64,000 bases of DNA from Sphaerosporella brunnea (Eukaryota; Ascomycota; Pezizomycetes; Pezizales; Pyronemataceae). Both the position numbers and the translations under genes were made by a program. The notes under the pieces are model-generated. The model made no database searches and was not told where the DNA came from. It saw nothing but the letters and a program-made list of their open reading frames with translations. Location: positions 1 to 64,000 of the forward strand of contig VXIS01000100.1 in assembly GCA_008704415.1 (NCBI GenBank), in the 5' to 3' direction. Positions 34,170 through 44,934 of this stretch are shown one piece after another; the first letter of the stretch is position 1, and each line of letters starts with the position of its first letter.

Positions 34170-35353
34170 TCATGCTTGCCGTGCCTTCTTTATGGCCGCC
34201 AGCGTGGTCGATACGTCATCGTGCAATCGCTTCCTTTTAGGAGCGTCGTCCAGGTCCTTCAAAGAAGAGTCCACCAATGCACCTTCCGTGGTACCAGGGC
34301 CGGCCGTTGAAGGCGAAGGGTCGGATATCTGTCCACTTTCCGCAGGCCTTTCTTCCTCATTGCTAGCCTCTACTGTGGTTGCTGGTTTGGTTGCAGCATT
34401 TCTGCCGTCTCCGTCATCATTCGGCAGCTCCACGATCTTGCGCTGATCCAGTACAACCTTCCATCCCTTGAGCGCCTCTGCACTCTTTCTGGCAGTGACC
34501 AAAACCTGTGGAAACTCTAAGATTGTCCGCTCCCTCAAGTTCTCGGACCACGACTTGTGCGGTTCCATCTTGACGCATCGTTTCTGATTCGCTGGTGCCT
34601 CGATCACGAGATAAAACTCGGTATCTCCTCTGACCTTCTTCCCGGCCTTCCTCGTTTCATCTGGGATCTTGGGATTGAAAAATGCGAAGGCAACCTCGCT
34701 GTTTTCGTATATGCCATGATCGAGGATCCTCTTTCTGCCATGGTCGAGGAGGGTCCACTCAATAGTCCATTCCACCGACGCCGCCTTCCGCTTCGTCTTG
34801 CTGCTCGACATGTCAACAAAACCGACCTTCCTTCCCCTCCCAGCAGAGCTCAAACTTACACAACTCTGGTCTGATTCTCTTTCGCGCGCGCAAAGCCCTC
34901 CCACGGCGCCCACTTGACGACCGTGTTCCTGGCAGCCAGCAGCCTCCTCACAGACTCCTTGACCTGTTTCCTATCCACCGGTTTCCTGCGTGTACCGTCT
35001 CCCTCCTCCTCTTCTTCTTCTTTAACCACCTCCGCCGTCGCAGCAGCCGGCTCAATAGGCCTTGAAAGCGCCCTCTCAAGCCCAGTTAAAAAGGCATAAT
35101 CGCGATTGACAGCGCCCTCAGTCATGAGCTTGGAGCGTTTGACGAACGCGGCCGGGTCTCGGACGCCATCACACTGGCGCCGCAGCTTATGTTTCCTGAC
35201 GCAAGCGACGGAGCAGGAGCGGGCGAAGCAGCGGGGACATGTATAGATTGGCGGGCGCGTGTTGCAGTAGGGACACAGAGAGGAGAGGAGTTCTTCTTCC
35301 TCTTCATCGGCCTCGGAGGAGGAGGAGGGGTAGGGGGAGGACCGGCAGGACAT
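34170..35353 (-). CDS. BCD1: Box C/D snoRNP assembly protein BCD1 (zf-HIT)
   Basis: Exons 35353-34860 and 34800-34170 encode 374 aa. It helps assemble box C/D snoRNPs with the R2TP machinery. An N-terminal zf-HIT finger has CPYCNTRPPIYTCPRCFARS followed by C-x3-C and a His/Cys pair (CVRKHKLRRQC). After an acidic linker the second exon brings the Bcd1 C-terminal domain beginning with SVEWTIEWTLLDHGRKRILD. The two frames are separate without the intron (GTAAGT...GTTGAC...CGAGCAG). The acceptor is of the GAGCAG type, so a Ser codon may be alternately included (exon start 34803 or 34800). A low-complexity acidic/basic tail follows. Confidence 0.85.
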
Positions 35354-36495
35354 ATTCGAGATTTTCGGTTTGAGTTGAATTAGGTATTTTTTTTTTTTTT
35401 TTTTTTTTTTTTTCTTCGCACAGATGCGAGAGACGCGTTTGTGATGCTTGGCGGTGATTTAAAGTTGGTGAGTTGACGATCCCTGTTCATGATCACACGC
35501 CACACGCTGCGGTTGGCTGCTTGCTCTTGTTCCACCGTGCGGCAGTCTGCACAATCTTTGGATGCAGGTTTGCGCAATTACGAATTCCTTCTCTGGACAT
35601 CCGGCGTTGAGGACTCGGTTTGTCATTTCACTCTGTTCTATCAACTGGTAACCGTTTTGATACCCGAGTGTTTTGGAGAAGGTACACATTCTTCGGAAAA
35701 GCACAAAGTTCGATCGAACAGATAGGTACGTGTCTATGATCAGAGCTGGCTTGAGTGAGATGATTCAACTCTGCTCACATCCTCCAAAGTAAGTAAAAGC
35801 CGCTTCCACGCAAACACTCCACAGCAAAAGTGTGTTCTTGCAGCCGCGAATACCGCGCCCATCTCATAAAAGAGTCAATATAAATCACTCGCACAGTTGA
35901 AACAAACGGCACAGCGGCAAGCAGCAAGCTGACTCACTCGCCTCCACCTTTCATCCCAAGCATCGGCTCGACCGACCATCCAATCAACGAACTACTGCGG
36001 CATGATCCCCTGCATCTCCATCCCCCATCCCACCCGCGCAGCCGCCAGTGCATTCGGAATTCCGCCATCACAATCCCGGAGATGATGAGAAATCGTGTTC
36101 ACAAAAAAGCACGGGGGAATCGGGAACAAGAGAATGCCCAAACAACCACATGAAAAAACATCGGAAGCCATCCTGTAGATGATACACCAAAACTGCTTTT
36201 TGTCTGTCGTATTCTGGTACCTAGCAGGCGCCGCCGGGCGGACAGCATCCCGCTTCTCCGCAATTCAGGCCTGACATGTAGGGCCACCAGCCAGCACCAT
36301 CGCAGTTCTGATGGAGCCCCAAACGTTGCTAGAGTACAAAGCAAAAAAAAAAGAAAAAAAAGAGCACAATGGTAAAGAGAAAAGCCACCCCCGAAAAAAA
36401 TGAAAAAAGTTGTCGCAGTAAAACAGTGCAAGAAAGGGACGTCAAGACATTTCGACCGAGATATTCATAATTAAACGAAGAAAAGCCACATACAT
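35354..36495. other. BCD1 promoter and cys-3 3' flank
   Basis: About 1.1 kb. A 30-nt T run (35384-35413) lies 30 nt upstream of the BCD1 start. The rest shows no gene. A-rich runs at 36340-36362 belong to the downstream flank of the bZIP gene. Confidence 0.5.
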
Positions 36496-37443
36496 TTATT
36501 TTCCCACAGGCCCCGCAGGGAGCGTGCCCACTCCGTCCTTGCTTCCCGCGAGTATCGAAGGGGGCATCAACATCTCTTCTCCGACCTTCCCTCCATTTTT
36601 CTCCACAATCAGTCCCTTGAGCCACTTGTTCTCCAATTCCAACTGCTGGATCCGCTGCTCCAACTGCTGCACGCGATCTGTCATCTCCTTCGCAGTCTTT
36701 TCCAATTGCTGCTCCTTCTGCTTTTTCTTGATGCGGAAGCGGGCGGACGCCGCCGTGTTTCGGCGCCGCTTGTCTTCCTCTGCCGCCAGACGGGAGGCCT
36801 CCTCCAGAGTAGTAGCATTCTCTGGGCTGGATACCGAGATTTTTCTCTTAGTTCCCCGTGGGGCCGGAGCGGAAGGAGTGGGGGTCGGTGTGGCCGCCGC
36901 AGCAGGTGAAGCAGGGTTGGAGGCAGGGTACGGGGAAACCGGAGAAGCAGCTATTGGCTGCTGCTGGGGGGAGACCCGCGGCGCAACGTTGGGCAAGATG
37001 TGGGGAACAACGGGCGTGGGAACACTGTGTTGCGATTCCGGTGCGGACAAAGTGGAGAAGGCTGGAGAATAATCAAATTCACTGAATTCTTTGAGCTCTG
37101 TGCGGGTGAAGACCCGTGAATCAGCATCATCTACCCGCCGTTTTCGTTTGCATATCGATAAGGCTGGCACACCATTAAGGAAGTCGGTGAAGGGCTCGTT
37201 GCCCTCCACTCCACGAAGACTTGGATCTATGGGCGCGGGAGCGTTATCGACGATGGTCGGCTTCTGCTCCTCTTGCTGGTCATGGGAGTATTCACCCATG
37301 TCGAAGTCGATAAACTGGATGTTTGTCCACGGATCCAAGTCATCGGGGTTGTAGGTGTCAACCTGCTCGTCTGCCGACGGGATCGTGTTCAAGTCCTGCA
37401 AGTATGCAGAGACATTGATACCGCGACGGCCATATTGCGACAT
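36496..37443 (-). CDS. cys-3: bZIP transcription factor, Cys-3/MetR type sulfur regulator
   Basis: Single exon, 315 aa. The basic region RRRNTAASARFRIKKKQKEQ is directly followed by a leucine zipper (MTDRVQQLEQRIQQLELENK, then WLKGLIVEKNG). This is the signature of Neurospora Cys-3 and Aspergillus MetR, which activate sulfur assimilation genes in the nucleus. The N-terminus MSQYGRRGINVSAYLQDLNT is also typical of MetR. The middle is Pro/Ala/Ser/Thr-rich (about residues 150-205), likely an activation region, with a TKRKISV basic patch. The family is controlled by SCF-mediated turnover; nothing in the sequence adds to this. Confidence 0.88.
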   Translation of the reverse strand: MSQYGRRGINVSAYLQDLNTIPSADEQVDTYNPDDLDPWTNIQFIDFDMGEYSHDQQEEQKPTIVDNAPAPIDPSLRGVEGNEPFTDFLNGVPALSICKRKRRVDDADSRVFTRTELKEFSEFDYSPAFSTLSAPESQHSVPTPVVPHILPNVAPRVSPQQQPIAASPVSPYPASNPASPAAAATPTPTPSAPAPRGTKRKISVSSPENATTLEEASRLAAEEDKRRRNTAASARFRIKKKQKEQQLEKTAKEMTDRVQQLEQRIQQLELENKWLKGLIVEKNGGKVGEEMLMPPSILAGSKDGVGTLPAGPVGK

Positions 37444-38390
37444 GTTGGATGTTGGGGGCGGCGACGGGAGCGGGTAGTTGATACAGCGCGCGGGTCGAGG
37501 AGTTAGCCGAGCGGCCGGAGCGGCGAAGGCGGGGGGAGAGGATTGTGCTGGGCGGTGGTGTCTCAGTAGGCGGGGGGAGGGGGGTTGAGAGGGTTCGAGG
37601 GATGAAGGGGAGTCGGAGGAGGTTAAAGGTGGATTGATTGACTGTGTGGTAAGTGAGTTGAGGAAGTGTGGTGCAAGGAGCGAGTCTAATGCGGGGTGAC
37701 TCGCGAGAAAGATGAAAGGATGCGAGGATGCAGCCCAAACACGATCAAGCGCAGGTTTGGAGTGACAGGGAAGAGAAGAAAGAAGGGGAGGCAGGGCAGT
37801 TTGAGCGGAATCGAGAAGAGCAGTTTTTTGCAGGGCCAGGTACTGTACTCTAGGTAGAGTAAGTAAGTGAGTAGAGTACTAAGTACATGTACCTACATGC
37901 TAAGTACATATGTACTTACTTGGGAGGTAGTCGGGATCACCGCATCATCGTGCAAAGGGCCATCATCGTTTTGTCAGGGTGCACAGCAGATCGGCATGGA
38001 AACGGCAAAGGGAGTGTGTGTGGGGGGGTGGGGGGCAGGAGCTCCTTCGGGGAGTGAAGTGGGGCGAAGAAAAAAAAGTCGAAGACTCAAGACTCAAAGA
38101 CTCGGAGGCCTTTCTCAACGGACGATCGCACCAATCAGAGCTCGTGATCGCCGACGGATAGATACTCTGCGTTGGTCGATTTGTCAGTGCGCGCGAGTCA
38201 TCGTCGCCGACGGAAACTCATCAAGCGAACCGTAACTCCATCCACACGACGAGGCAGCTGAGTAAGATCTACTCTAGAATATACTAAGATGCATGTAGCT
38301 AAGAAGTAGAGTAGGTACGGGCTCTTCATCCAGCGTTGATACCGCATAGAAGTATGTGTAGAGTAAATTCGTTTCGACGACCGTAAAAAC
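37444..38390. promoter_or_regulatory. Upstream region of the cys-3-like gene
   Basis: About 950 nt. It contains a dyad at 37861-37921 (AAGTAAGT ... ACTTACTT, with AGTACATATGTACT inside) and several GTAGAGTA/GTAGGTA motifs. No perfect CYS3-type binding palindrome was recognised. Confidence 0.45.
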
Positions 38391-38392
38391 TC

Positions 38393-38550
38393 ATTTATAA
38401 GAGACCCCCCCAGATTTGGTTAGTGGCAAATAATTGCCATATAGGGAATGTAATGTCTCCAAAAGGAAGTCAGTAAAAAACCAAAACCCTCTTTAGTAAT
38501 CTCAAAAGTTTCCCTATAAGGCAATTATTTGCCGCTAACCCAGAGGGAAA
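38393..38550. mobile_element. Degenerate MITE, related to 38658-38851
   Basis: TTATAAGAGACCCCCCCAGA, GGTTAGTGGCAAATAATTGC and their inverse partners match the younger copy downstream. The termini are worn and no clean TA flanks remain. Confidence 0.75.
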
Positions 38551-38657
38551 TGAATACGGTTGAGTCGAGAATCAGGTTAGCCAGAAACACTATCTTTGTG
38601 TGAGATGCCGGAGTTGTGAGAATGCAGATTGATTCCGTTTACTCAATTGCCAGAATA

Positions 38658-38851
38658 CCGTATTGACTCGGATATAAGAGACCCCGCCGGATTTGGTTAG
38701 CGGCAAAGAATTGCCTTATAGAGAATTTAATGTCTCCAAAGGGAAGTCAGTAAAAACAAAAACCCTCCTTGGTAAGCTTAAAGATTTCCCTATAAAGCAA
38801 TTCTTTGCCGCTAACCAAATCTGGCGGGGTCTCTTATCCGAGTCAATACGG
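38658..38851. mobile_element. MITE, CCGTATTGACTCGG family
   Basis: The 194-bp element has TIRs of about 75 bp (CCGTATTGACTCGGATATAA, then GAGACCCCGCCGGATTTGGT). TA flanks occur at 38656-38657 and 38852-38853. No ORF. A solo end lies at 30404 and an older copy at 38393. Confidence 0.9.
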
Positions 38852-38953
38852 TACTGCGTTAACACCGCTCACGAAAAAAAAAATTGATGAATACTGTGTT
38901 TACCTGAAGACAGTTGTCGGGAAGCACGCTTTTTTGTTTGAGAAAACATGGTA

Positions 38954-39289
38954 TGGTGCAGGCGGCTTGTAACCGACAGTTCGGCAGGCCCGTGGTGAGA
39001 GTCGGCTCAGCTGGGAACACGACTACCACAAAAAACGAAAGCAGATGAACGGTTCTCATGGTATCCTCAAGTCTGATGTGCTCTAAAAGGCTATCACAAT
39101 AGGTTTTGGATAAGGAAAAAAATCGGAACGTTTTTCAAAAAAGATCGCATTTTGGCAGCTGGTTCGAGCATTTCACGACGGAGTTAAGCGAGATCGCTCT
39201 TTTTTCGTTGTTTGTGGTTGTCGTGCTCCCAGCTGAGCCGACTCTCACCACGGGCCTGCCGAACTGTCGGTTACAAGCCGCCTGCACCA
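38954..39289. mobile_element. MITE, TGGTGCAGGCGG family
   Basis: 336 bp with TIRs of about 95 bp (TGGTGCAGGCGGCTTGTAAC, 38954-39048, and inverse 39195-39289). TA flanks at 38952-38953 and 39290-39291. No coding capacity. The first bases TGGTGC are shared with the elements at 30461 and 10101, which suggests one transposase superfamily serves all three. Confidence 0.9.
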
Positions 39290-39542
39290 TATCACTGCAT
39301 ATTTAGTGGTTGATCAGATACATTTTGTTTTATCTGTTAACGATTGGTTTGGTAGCTCGGGGTTTTTTTTTTGTTTTAATCATATTGTATTCGGCCGCAT
39401 GCGGCCATGACAATGCGGCCATGACACGAGTTAACATAGGGCTTGTCCCTCTAAGCCGAAGCTTACTGTTTGGACCCTCGTCCTATAAAAAAAGAGAAAA
39501 GAAGGTCGATACATTAGTTGGCCCTTTTTTGGGCCACATCCC

Positions 39543-39600
39543 AACTTGGTAGCTCAGTTGGTAACAGCTGAGAAAATTCTTCGGTTCAACTGTAAACGAA
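39543..39600 (+). other. tRNA-like A-box/B-box sequence, possible SINE head
   Basis: TGGTAGCTCAGTTGGTAA is a textbook tRNA D-arm (A box), and CGGTTCAACTG follows 26 nt later as a B-box-like T-arm. The stretch between is too short for an anticodon arm and no acceptor stem pairs, so it is not a functional tRNA. It is either a decayed tRNA or the head of a tRNA-derived SINE. Confidence 0.4.
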
Positions 39601-40182
39601 AATCTGGCCGCTTTTTGAGGGCTTAACCTCTCATCTGAGGCTGGTATTCCTCTAAGAGAATGCTGGTTTTTGAGGCTGCTACATTGAACTTCGACCCAGA
39701 TTGAGGTAAATCTGTATTTCACTCAACCTCGCATATCTCCACCGAGGACTCCCAGAGGGATTTCACAGAGTATTATGTAGAGTGATTCGAAATTCCCCCG
39801 CCATCTCGTTTGTGTGTGATTTCATAGAGAAGAACATCTCCGTCATGTGGTGCAAAGCTTGCGATTGATGAACATATAATGTATAACTATATTTGTAAAT
39901 CAACTTGATCGAAACGCGTACCCCATTTCCTCGGAGGTGCTTTAATATCGCCTTGTGCACATGCTGCCGCCGGAGTTTACTCTTCGAGTCGACTTCCGAA
40001 TCCCCCCCCCCCCAATCGAGTGTGAACCCGTGATGCTGGGTCAGGGCTCCGAGCGCCCGAGTGACCGGGATGAGACATCGTTGGCGGCGGAGCTGCACAT
40101 ATCTCGACGGAGCTCCCCTTTAGCAGCGCTGCTGGATGTCCCATCATTTCAAGTATCCATCCAATTGCTATCGAGCCGCCTC

Positions 40183-41591
40183 ATGTCTATTACCCCGTCC
40201 GCCTCTTCAGCTCCTGGAAAGGTCTTCCTTGCTGGAGGATACTTGGTCCTTGACAAGAATTACTCGGCCCTGGTCTTTGCTCTCAGTGCGCGTGTCCACG
40301 CAGTCTCCGCCGCCGCCGGGAAAGAGAACACCATTACCATCCGCTCTCCGCAATTCTCGGGTGCTGAGTGGAGCTACAACATCACGCTTCCGAGCCCTGG
40401 GTCGGATAGCGGGGTGACCGTCACAGCAACGGAGGGGTAAAACTGTCCCCCACGGTCTGCATCACAATCCGTCACTAAACTATCTGCATCAACAGCGCAA
40501 AGAACGCTTTCATAGAAACCACCATCCGTTATGTAATTTCCTACCTCTCCATCCCATCCGATTCGGTCCTGCCGGGCGCAGAAATCACCATCTATGCCGA
40601 CAACGACTACTACTCGCAGCCCTCGCCCGATGTGCCGCGTTTCAACGCCCTCAATGTCCCCATCACCTCCGCCCACAAAACTGGCCTGGGCTCTTCCGCC
40701 GCGCTGACAACCGCACTGACTGCCTGTCTCCTCTCCACCTTCTCCCCCATCGCAGCGAGCGAAACCACAATCCACAACCTCGCGCAAGCAGCGCACTGCA
40801 CAGCGCAAGGCAAGGTGGGCTCAGGCTTCGACGTAGCGGCGGCCGTATTTGGCTCGTGCGTCTACCACCGCTTCTCGCCGCCAATTCTGGAGGCCGTAGG
40901 CGATGCCGGTTCCGCGGGCTTCGCGACCAGGCTGCGAGAGTGCGTTGACAGCACCTGGGACTTCACCATCGAGAAGACCAGCGTTCCGCCCGGGCTGCGC
41001 TTGTTGATGGGAGACGTCGACTGTGGCTCCAGCACGCCGGGTATGGTGCGTAAGGTGCTGACCTGGCGGAAAGAGAACGCCGAGGAGGCCAAGGCGTTGT
41101 GGGATGGCCTCGAAGATCTGAACAAGGGCTTGCGCGACTTGCTGGCCGATGCCCGAAAGCGCGCGGAAATAGAGCCCGAAGAGTATCTGGCTGCGTTGAA
41201 CAGTCTGGATGAGGACGGCGTCGCAGTGACCGAGAGCGTAACCCTGCTGCTGAATATCAAGTCGCAGTTGGAAAAGATTAGGGTTGGTATCAGGGCGATG
41301 GGCGAGGCGGCGGGTGTGCCGATTGAGCCCCCTGCTCAGACGAAGCTCCTGGATGCGGCCACGAAGGCGACGAAGGGGGTTCTCGGTGGTGTGGTCCCCG
41401 GCGCCGGCGGCTATGATGCGGTGGTGTTTTTGATGGCGGATAGAGAAAAGACTGTGGAAAGCTTGAGGCGATTTTTGAACAAATACCAATTTGAGGGAGA
41501 GGGAGAGGGCAAGGGCACAGTGGAGGTCCTGGGGACTAGGGAGGAGCACGAGGGTGTCAGGCAAGAAGATGTTGGATCGTACGGGGTGTAA
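40183..41591 (+). CDS. ERG8: Phosphomevalonate kinase
   Basis: Exons 40183-40436 and 40496-41591 encode 449 aa. The enzyme phosphorylates mevalonate-5-phosphate in the mevalonate pathway in the cytosol. It is a GHMP kinase: the N-terminal SAPGKVFLAGGYLVLDKNYS, the ATP loop TGLGSSAALTTAL, and the C-terminal GAGGYDAVVFL glycine-rich motif. The 59-nt intron (GTAAAA...ACAG) splits a Gly codon. The frame is open upstream to 39955, including a poly-C run, but the conserved start is MSITPSASSAPGKV. It converges with RPN7. Confidence 0.95.
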
Positions 41592-41873
41592 ATGTGGTCT
41601 GTATTATTACCTAGGGCATGATAGCCCGCCACCGCCGCCAATCAAAGTTGACGGCGAATTAATCGGATTACCCAAAGCTCTCCTCTACTTGAGTCCAGAT
41701 TTACCCTTGAGTCATGGTGGCCGCCGCACATGTGTTGGAAAGACTGGCACTGACTATGCAAAAGACTCTGTGAGCCAGAGGTAGACATCGTTTCGAGCGT
41801 ACCATTCCAGTTTTATTATGGCACTAAAAAAAAAACTTGTGCCGCTGTGACAAACCCCTATCTACTTACTTAT

Positions 41874-43351
41874 CTATGCCCTCTCACTTCCCCTCAGACG
41901 GACGGCCTGTCCAAACTTCTGCAGCTTGGTCAACAACTGATCACCCTGCTTGACAACCTCGTTGTATTGCCGGTTCTTGTCGTCCGGCCGGTTGGTCTCG
42001 ATGGTGCCGTTGACACGGTCAATAGTGCAGTTCAACTGCTTTGACGGAATGAACTTGGACAGATCGCTGCGCTTGATTAGCAATTATGACATCGAGGACA
42101 ACAGCGGGGTGAATTACCGGTCAAGCCACTCCACAGACACGCCAAACTGATCCGCCATGTTCTGCAAGGACACCACACGATAGCTCTCAAGGAGCTGGCT
42201 GTAAGCATGTCTCCTCATCTCACGAACAAACCTGGGAGGATTAGCCTCATCACAAAATATCACTCGTGAACCATCGACTCACCAAGCTTTGTGCTCGGCC
42301 AGCAAGCGGTCCTTGGTCAGGAACCGATCCTCAACTTCGGCCAAGGAGATGAAGAAGCTCTTGTAGTCGCACGTGTAGAAGCTGTTGATCAACATCTCCA
42401 GGCTCTCAAAACCCTCGGTGTTGCTGCTAGCGTCTACCATGTCGACATCTTCACCTGGAATCGGTCCACCCTTGCTTCCCAACACAGCTAGCACTTCGGC
42501 CGAGTCTACGACCTTCTTCTTGAAATCCACACGGTCCAGGGATATCGTTCCGGCGAGAACGGCGTAGAGCACCAGAGCAGTGTAGGTGCACACTTCGTAG
42601 GAAGTGAAAGTAGACAGCGACTCTAGAAGCAGCGGCGCCGCATCGGAGAAGTGGCGAATGGATAGCAGGTGCAATCCATTGTAAGACTTAAGGCGGTTAC
42701 GGCGGTCCCAGTCACCACCACTCTCTACAAGCCTATACACAGAGCATCAGAGCGGTGCCACGAAGCTTAGGATGCGGAACGTACCGCTGAGCGCGGTCGA
42801 TGTTCTTCGATACACCATGCTTATCATCAAAGAACATCTGGATCCGGATCATGGCAAGAACGATATCGATCTTGGCGCCGGTAGATGCGGTCTTCGCAAA
42901 TAGCTCTTCGTATGCCTGCAGCGCTTTCTCCTGCAGAGACGAAGTCAGACACAACTCCAGCCTCGCATCTACTTCACCACAACGGCGTTACCTTATCAAC
43001 CACTCTAGCCCAAAACTCCGCTTTCTTCCCCATAGCTGCCACTATCTCTGACTCCCCAGCCTTCTCCTCAGCCTCTTTCAGCTCATCCTCATAGCCTTTT
43101 AGCTCTTCGTCGTTCTTCGCCTTGAGCTCATTGTAGAGGTTCTCGTCCCACGGTATCTTGTTCGCGAGCACACCCTCGGTGGGGTGTGCCAAGTAGCGAT
43201 ATAGTGGCGCTTGCGAGTGCTCCTTGATCGAGGCGGTGAGGATCTTCTGCGCAGTTGCGTATGCAGCCGAGAGATTGGGCTGTCTGAGGGTAAAGATGTG
43301 CTGCGAGAGAAGCAGGTTCGGGTATGAGGCGTACTGCGGATCCGAGCCCAT
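41874..43351 (-). CDS. RPN7: 26S proteasome regulatory subunit Rpn7
   Basis: Exons 43351-42992, 42930-42785, 42732-42283, 42231-42118 and 42066-41874 encode 420 aa. It is a lid subunit of the 19S particle. The N-terminal TPR-like helical domain ([13 protein letters not shown]...) is followed by a conserved [20 protein letters not shown] segment. The C-terminal PCI domain has [20 protein letters not shown], then [20 protein letters not shown]. The last intron needs the CAG acceptor at 42067; the nearer AAG acceptor would shift the frame. Divergent from RSM24 with 281 nt between starts. Confidence 0.95.
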
Positions 43352-43574
43352 TATCGCGGTAGCTGCGGCGATGTCTGAGCTTTAGGATATTGGGTGAAGA
43401 TTGATGGAAATGAGATCGCAGAGCTCTTTCGATGGAGTTGATTGTTGTTTTGGAGGTACCTCTGGGAAGAAGCATCCAACGAATAGAGGGGAGAGAGGGT
43501 AACTGCCGGATTGCGCTTGGGAGCTTGGAGAGGCGAGTTAGCAACACCTTTTTTGTCTTTTTAGACACCCGACG

Positions 43575-43575
<1 letters not shown>

Positions 43576-43612
<37 letters not shown>
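43576..43612 (+). repeat. (ACA)n microsatellite
   Basis: About 12 ACA triplets lie 20 nt upstream of the RSM24 start codon, in its likely 5' leader. Confidence 0.9.
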
Positions 43613-43614
<2 letters not shown>

Positions 43615-43632
43615 CGGAGGCCGGACTTCACT

Positions 43633-44616
43633 ATGACCACACTCCCCTCCATGATGCTGCGTCGATTCCGCGCCCTCGGCATTGGCGCGGCTGCTGCCCG
43701 GCCCACGCTCGCACTCCCCCAGCATGCGATAACCAGCGTCTCAATTGCCCCACAGCGGGGCATGGCCGAAGCCCGAGGCCCCCGGAATGAGTTTGAGCAG
43801 GAAGAGCTACCCCCGGGATGGGAGTGGGACGATATCTCGCCGCTCGCGCACAGCGAACTCGAGCGCCACCGTGAAGCTCGTCACTACGCCAGAATAGCAG
43901 CATACGAGATGCCGCGTCTTGCCCGTAATGCCGCCCCATCCCATCGCCCCGGCTGTCCAATCATGGTCTAACCCGCCAATTTTGAATCGCAGAGTTGGCA
44001 AAGCCCTTTGTCCCCCCAACGAAAGCGCAGCCGCTGCGGTTCAGATACACTACCTACATGGGCGAAGATCATCCGGCGGAGTCGAAAGTTGTGCTCGAGT
44101 TTGATCCTCGGGATCTGGGACTCACGAGGCTCGAGCAGTCTAAGTTGATCAAACTTGTCGGGGTCCGCTATCACCCAGGCAAGAAGATTGTGAAGATGTC
44201 CTGCGAGATGTTCGAGCACCAGGCCCAGAACAAGCGGTATCTGAGTGATCTCGTGGACAAGCTCATTTCTGAGGCCAAGGTTGGTTTTTCTGGATTATGT
44301 GTACATATGATCGCTTCTAACGTTTCCACAGAACATGAAGGACACCTTCAAGGATATCCCCCACGACTTCAGACACGTCAAATTCAGGCCATTGATTGCA
44401 CGAAGACAAGTCCGTTCCTTCCCGTTGGAATGGGTTGATCAGGCACTCCAGAGGGAACACGAGAGAGCTGCTAAGACCGGCCGTCCGCTTGCAGAGTGGG
44501 TTGACAGTGCTACCGAAGAGTTGCAAGAGCGCAAGAGGAAGATTGCAGAGCGGGCGACTGCAGCCATTGACAGGCGGGCTGGCGGGCTGCTTCGCAGGCA
44601 GGCTTCATGTTCCTGA
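43633..44616 (+). CDS. RSM24: Mitochondrial small ribosomal subunit protein mS35 (Rsm24)
   Basis: Exons 43633-43924, 43993-44279 and 44332-44616 encode 287 aa. It is a component of the mitoribosome small subunit. The N-terminal presequence is basic (MMLRRFRALGIGAAAARPTL). The conserved core is PGWEWDDISPLAHSELERHR, FRYTTYMGEDHPAESKVVLE and KIVKMSCEMFEHQAQNKRYL. Introns split codons cleanly (C|AG at Gln98). The C-terminus is Arg-rich. It is convergent with MRPS9, another mitoribosomal small-subunit gene. Confidence 0.93.
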
Positions 44617-44934
44617 GTACAAATAGAACAATTCCAATTGATGTACAGACCATAAATATCTTTGCTCCGCCGATTGCAGGTAGCACACACCGCCGCCCTC
44701 GCTTGAATTTGACTCAATAGAGGAAGTGAGTGGCCTCTTTTTTGACCCCCGTCCGTCAATAGGGATTGTGCTGTATCATATTTGGCGTTATGTGGTGTGC
44801 AATAACACATTGATAGCCCACAATTGCAATCTGAGAACAGAACAGGTTGGTGAAGTAGTATAAAATCCCAGGCAAAGTAGCCATTGATATTGTACAGCGA
44901 CCCAGAACATAAATACACACAAACGATCCTCCCC
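44617..44934. other. Convergent 3' flanks of RSM24 and MRPS9
   Basis: 318 nt, no gene seen. Confidence 0.6.

Noticed and set aside
39543..39615. Functional tRNA gene
   Set aside because: No acceptor stem and no anticodon arm can be folded between the D-arm-like and T-arm-like parts.
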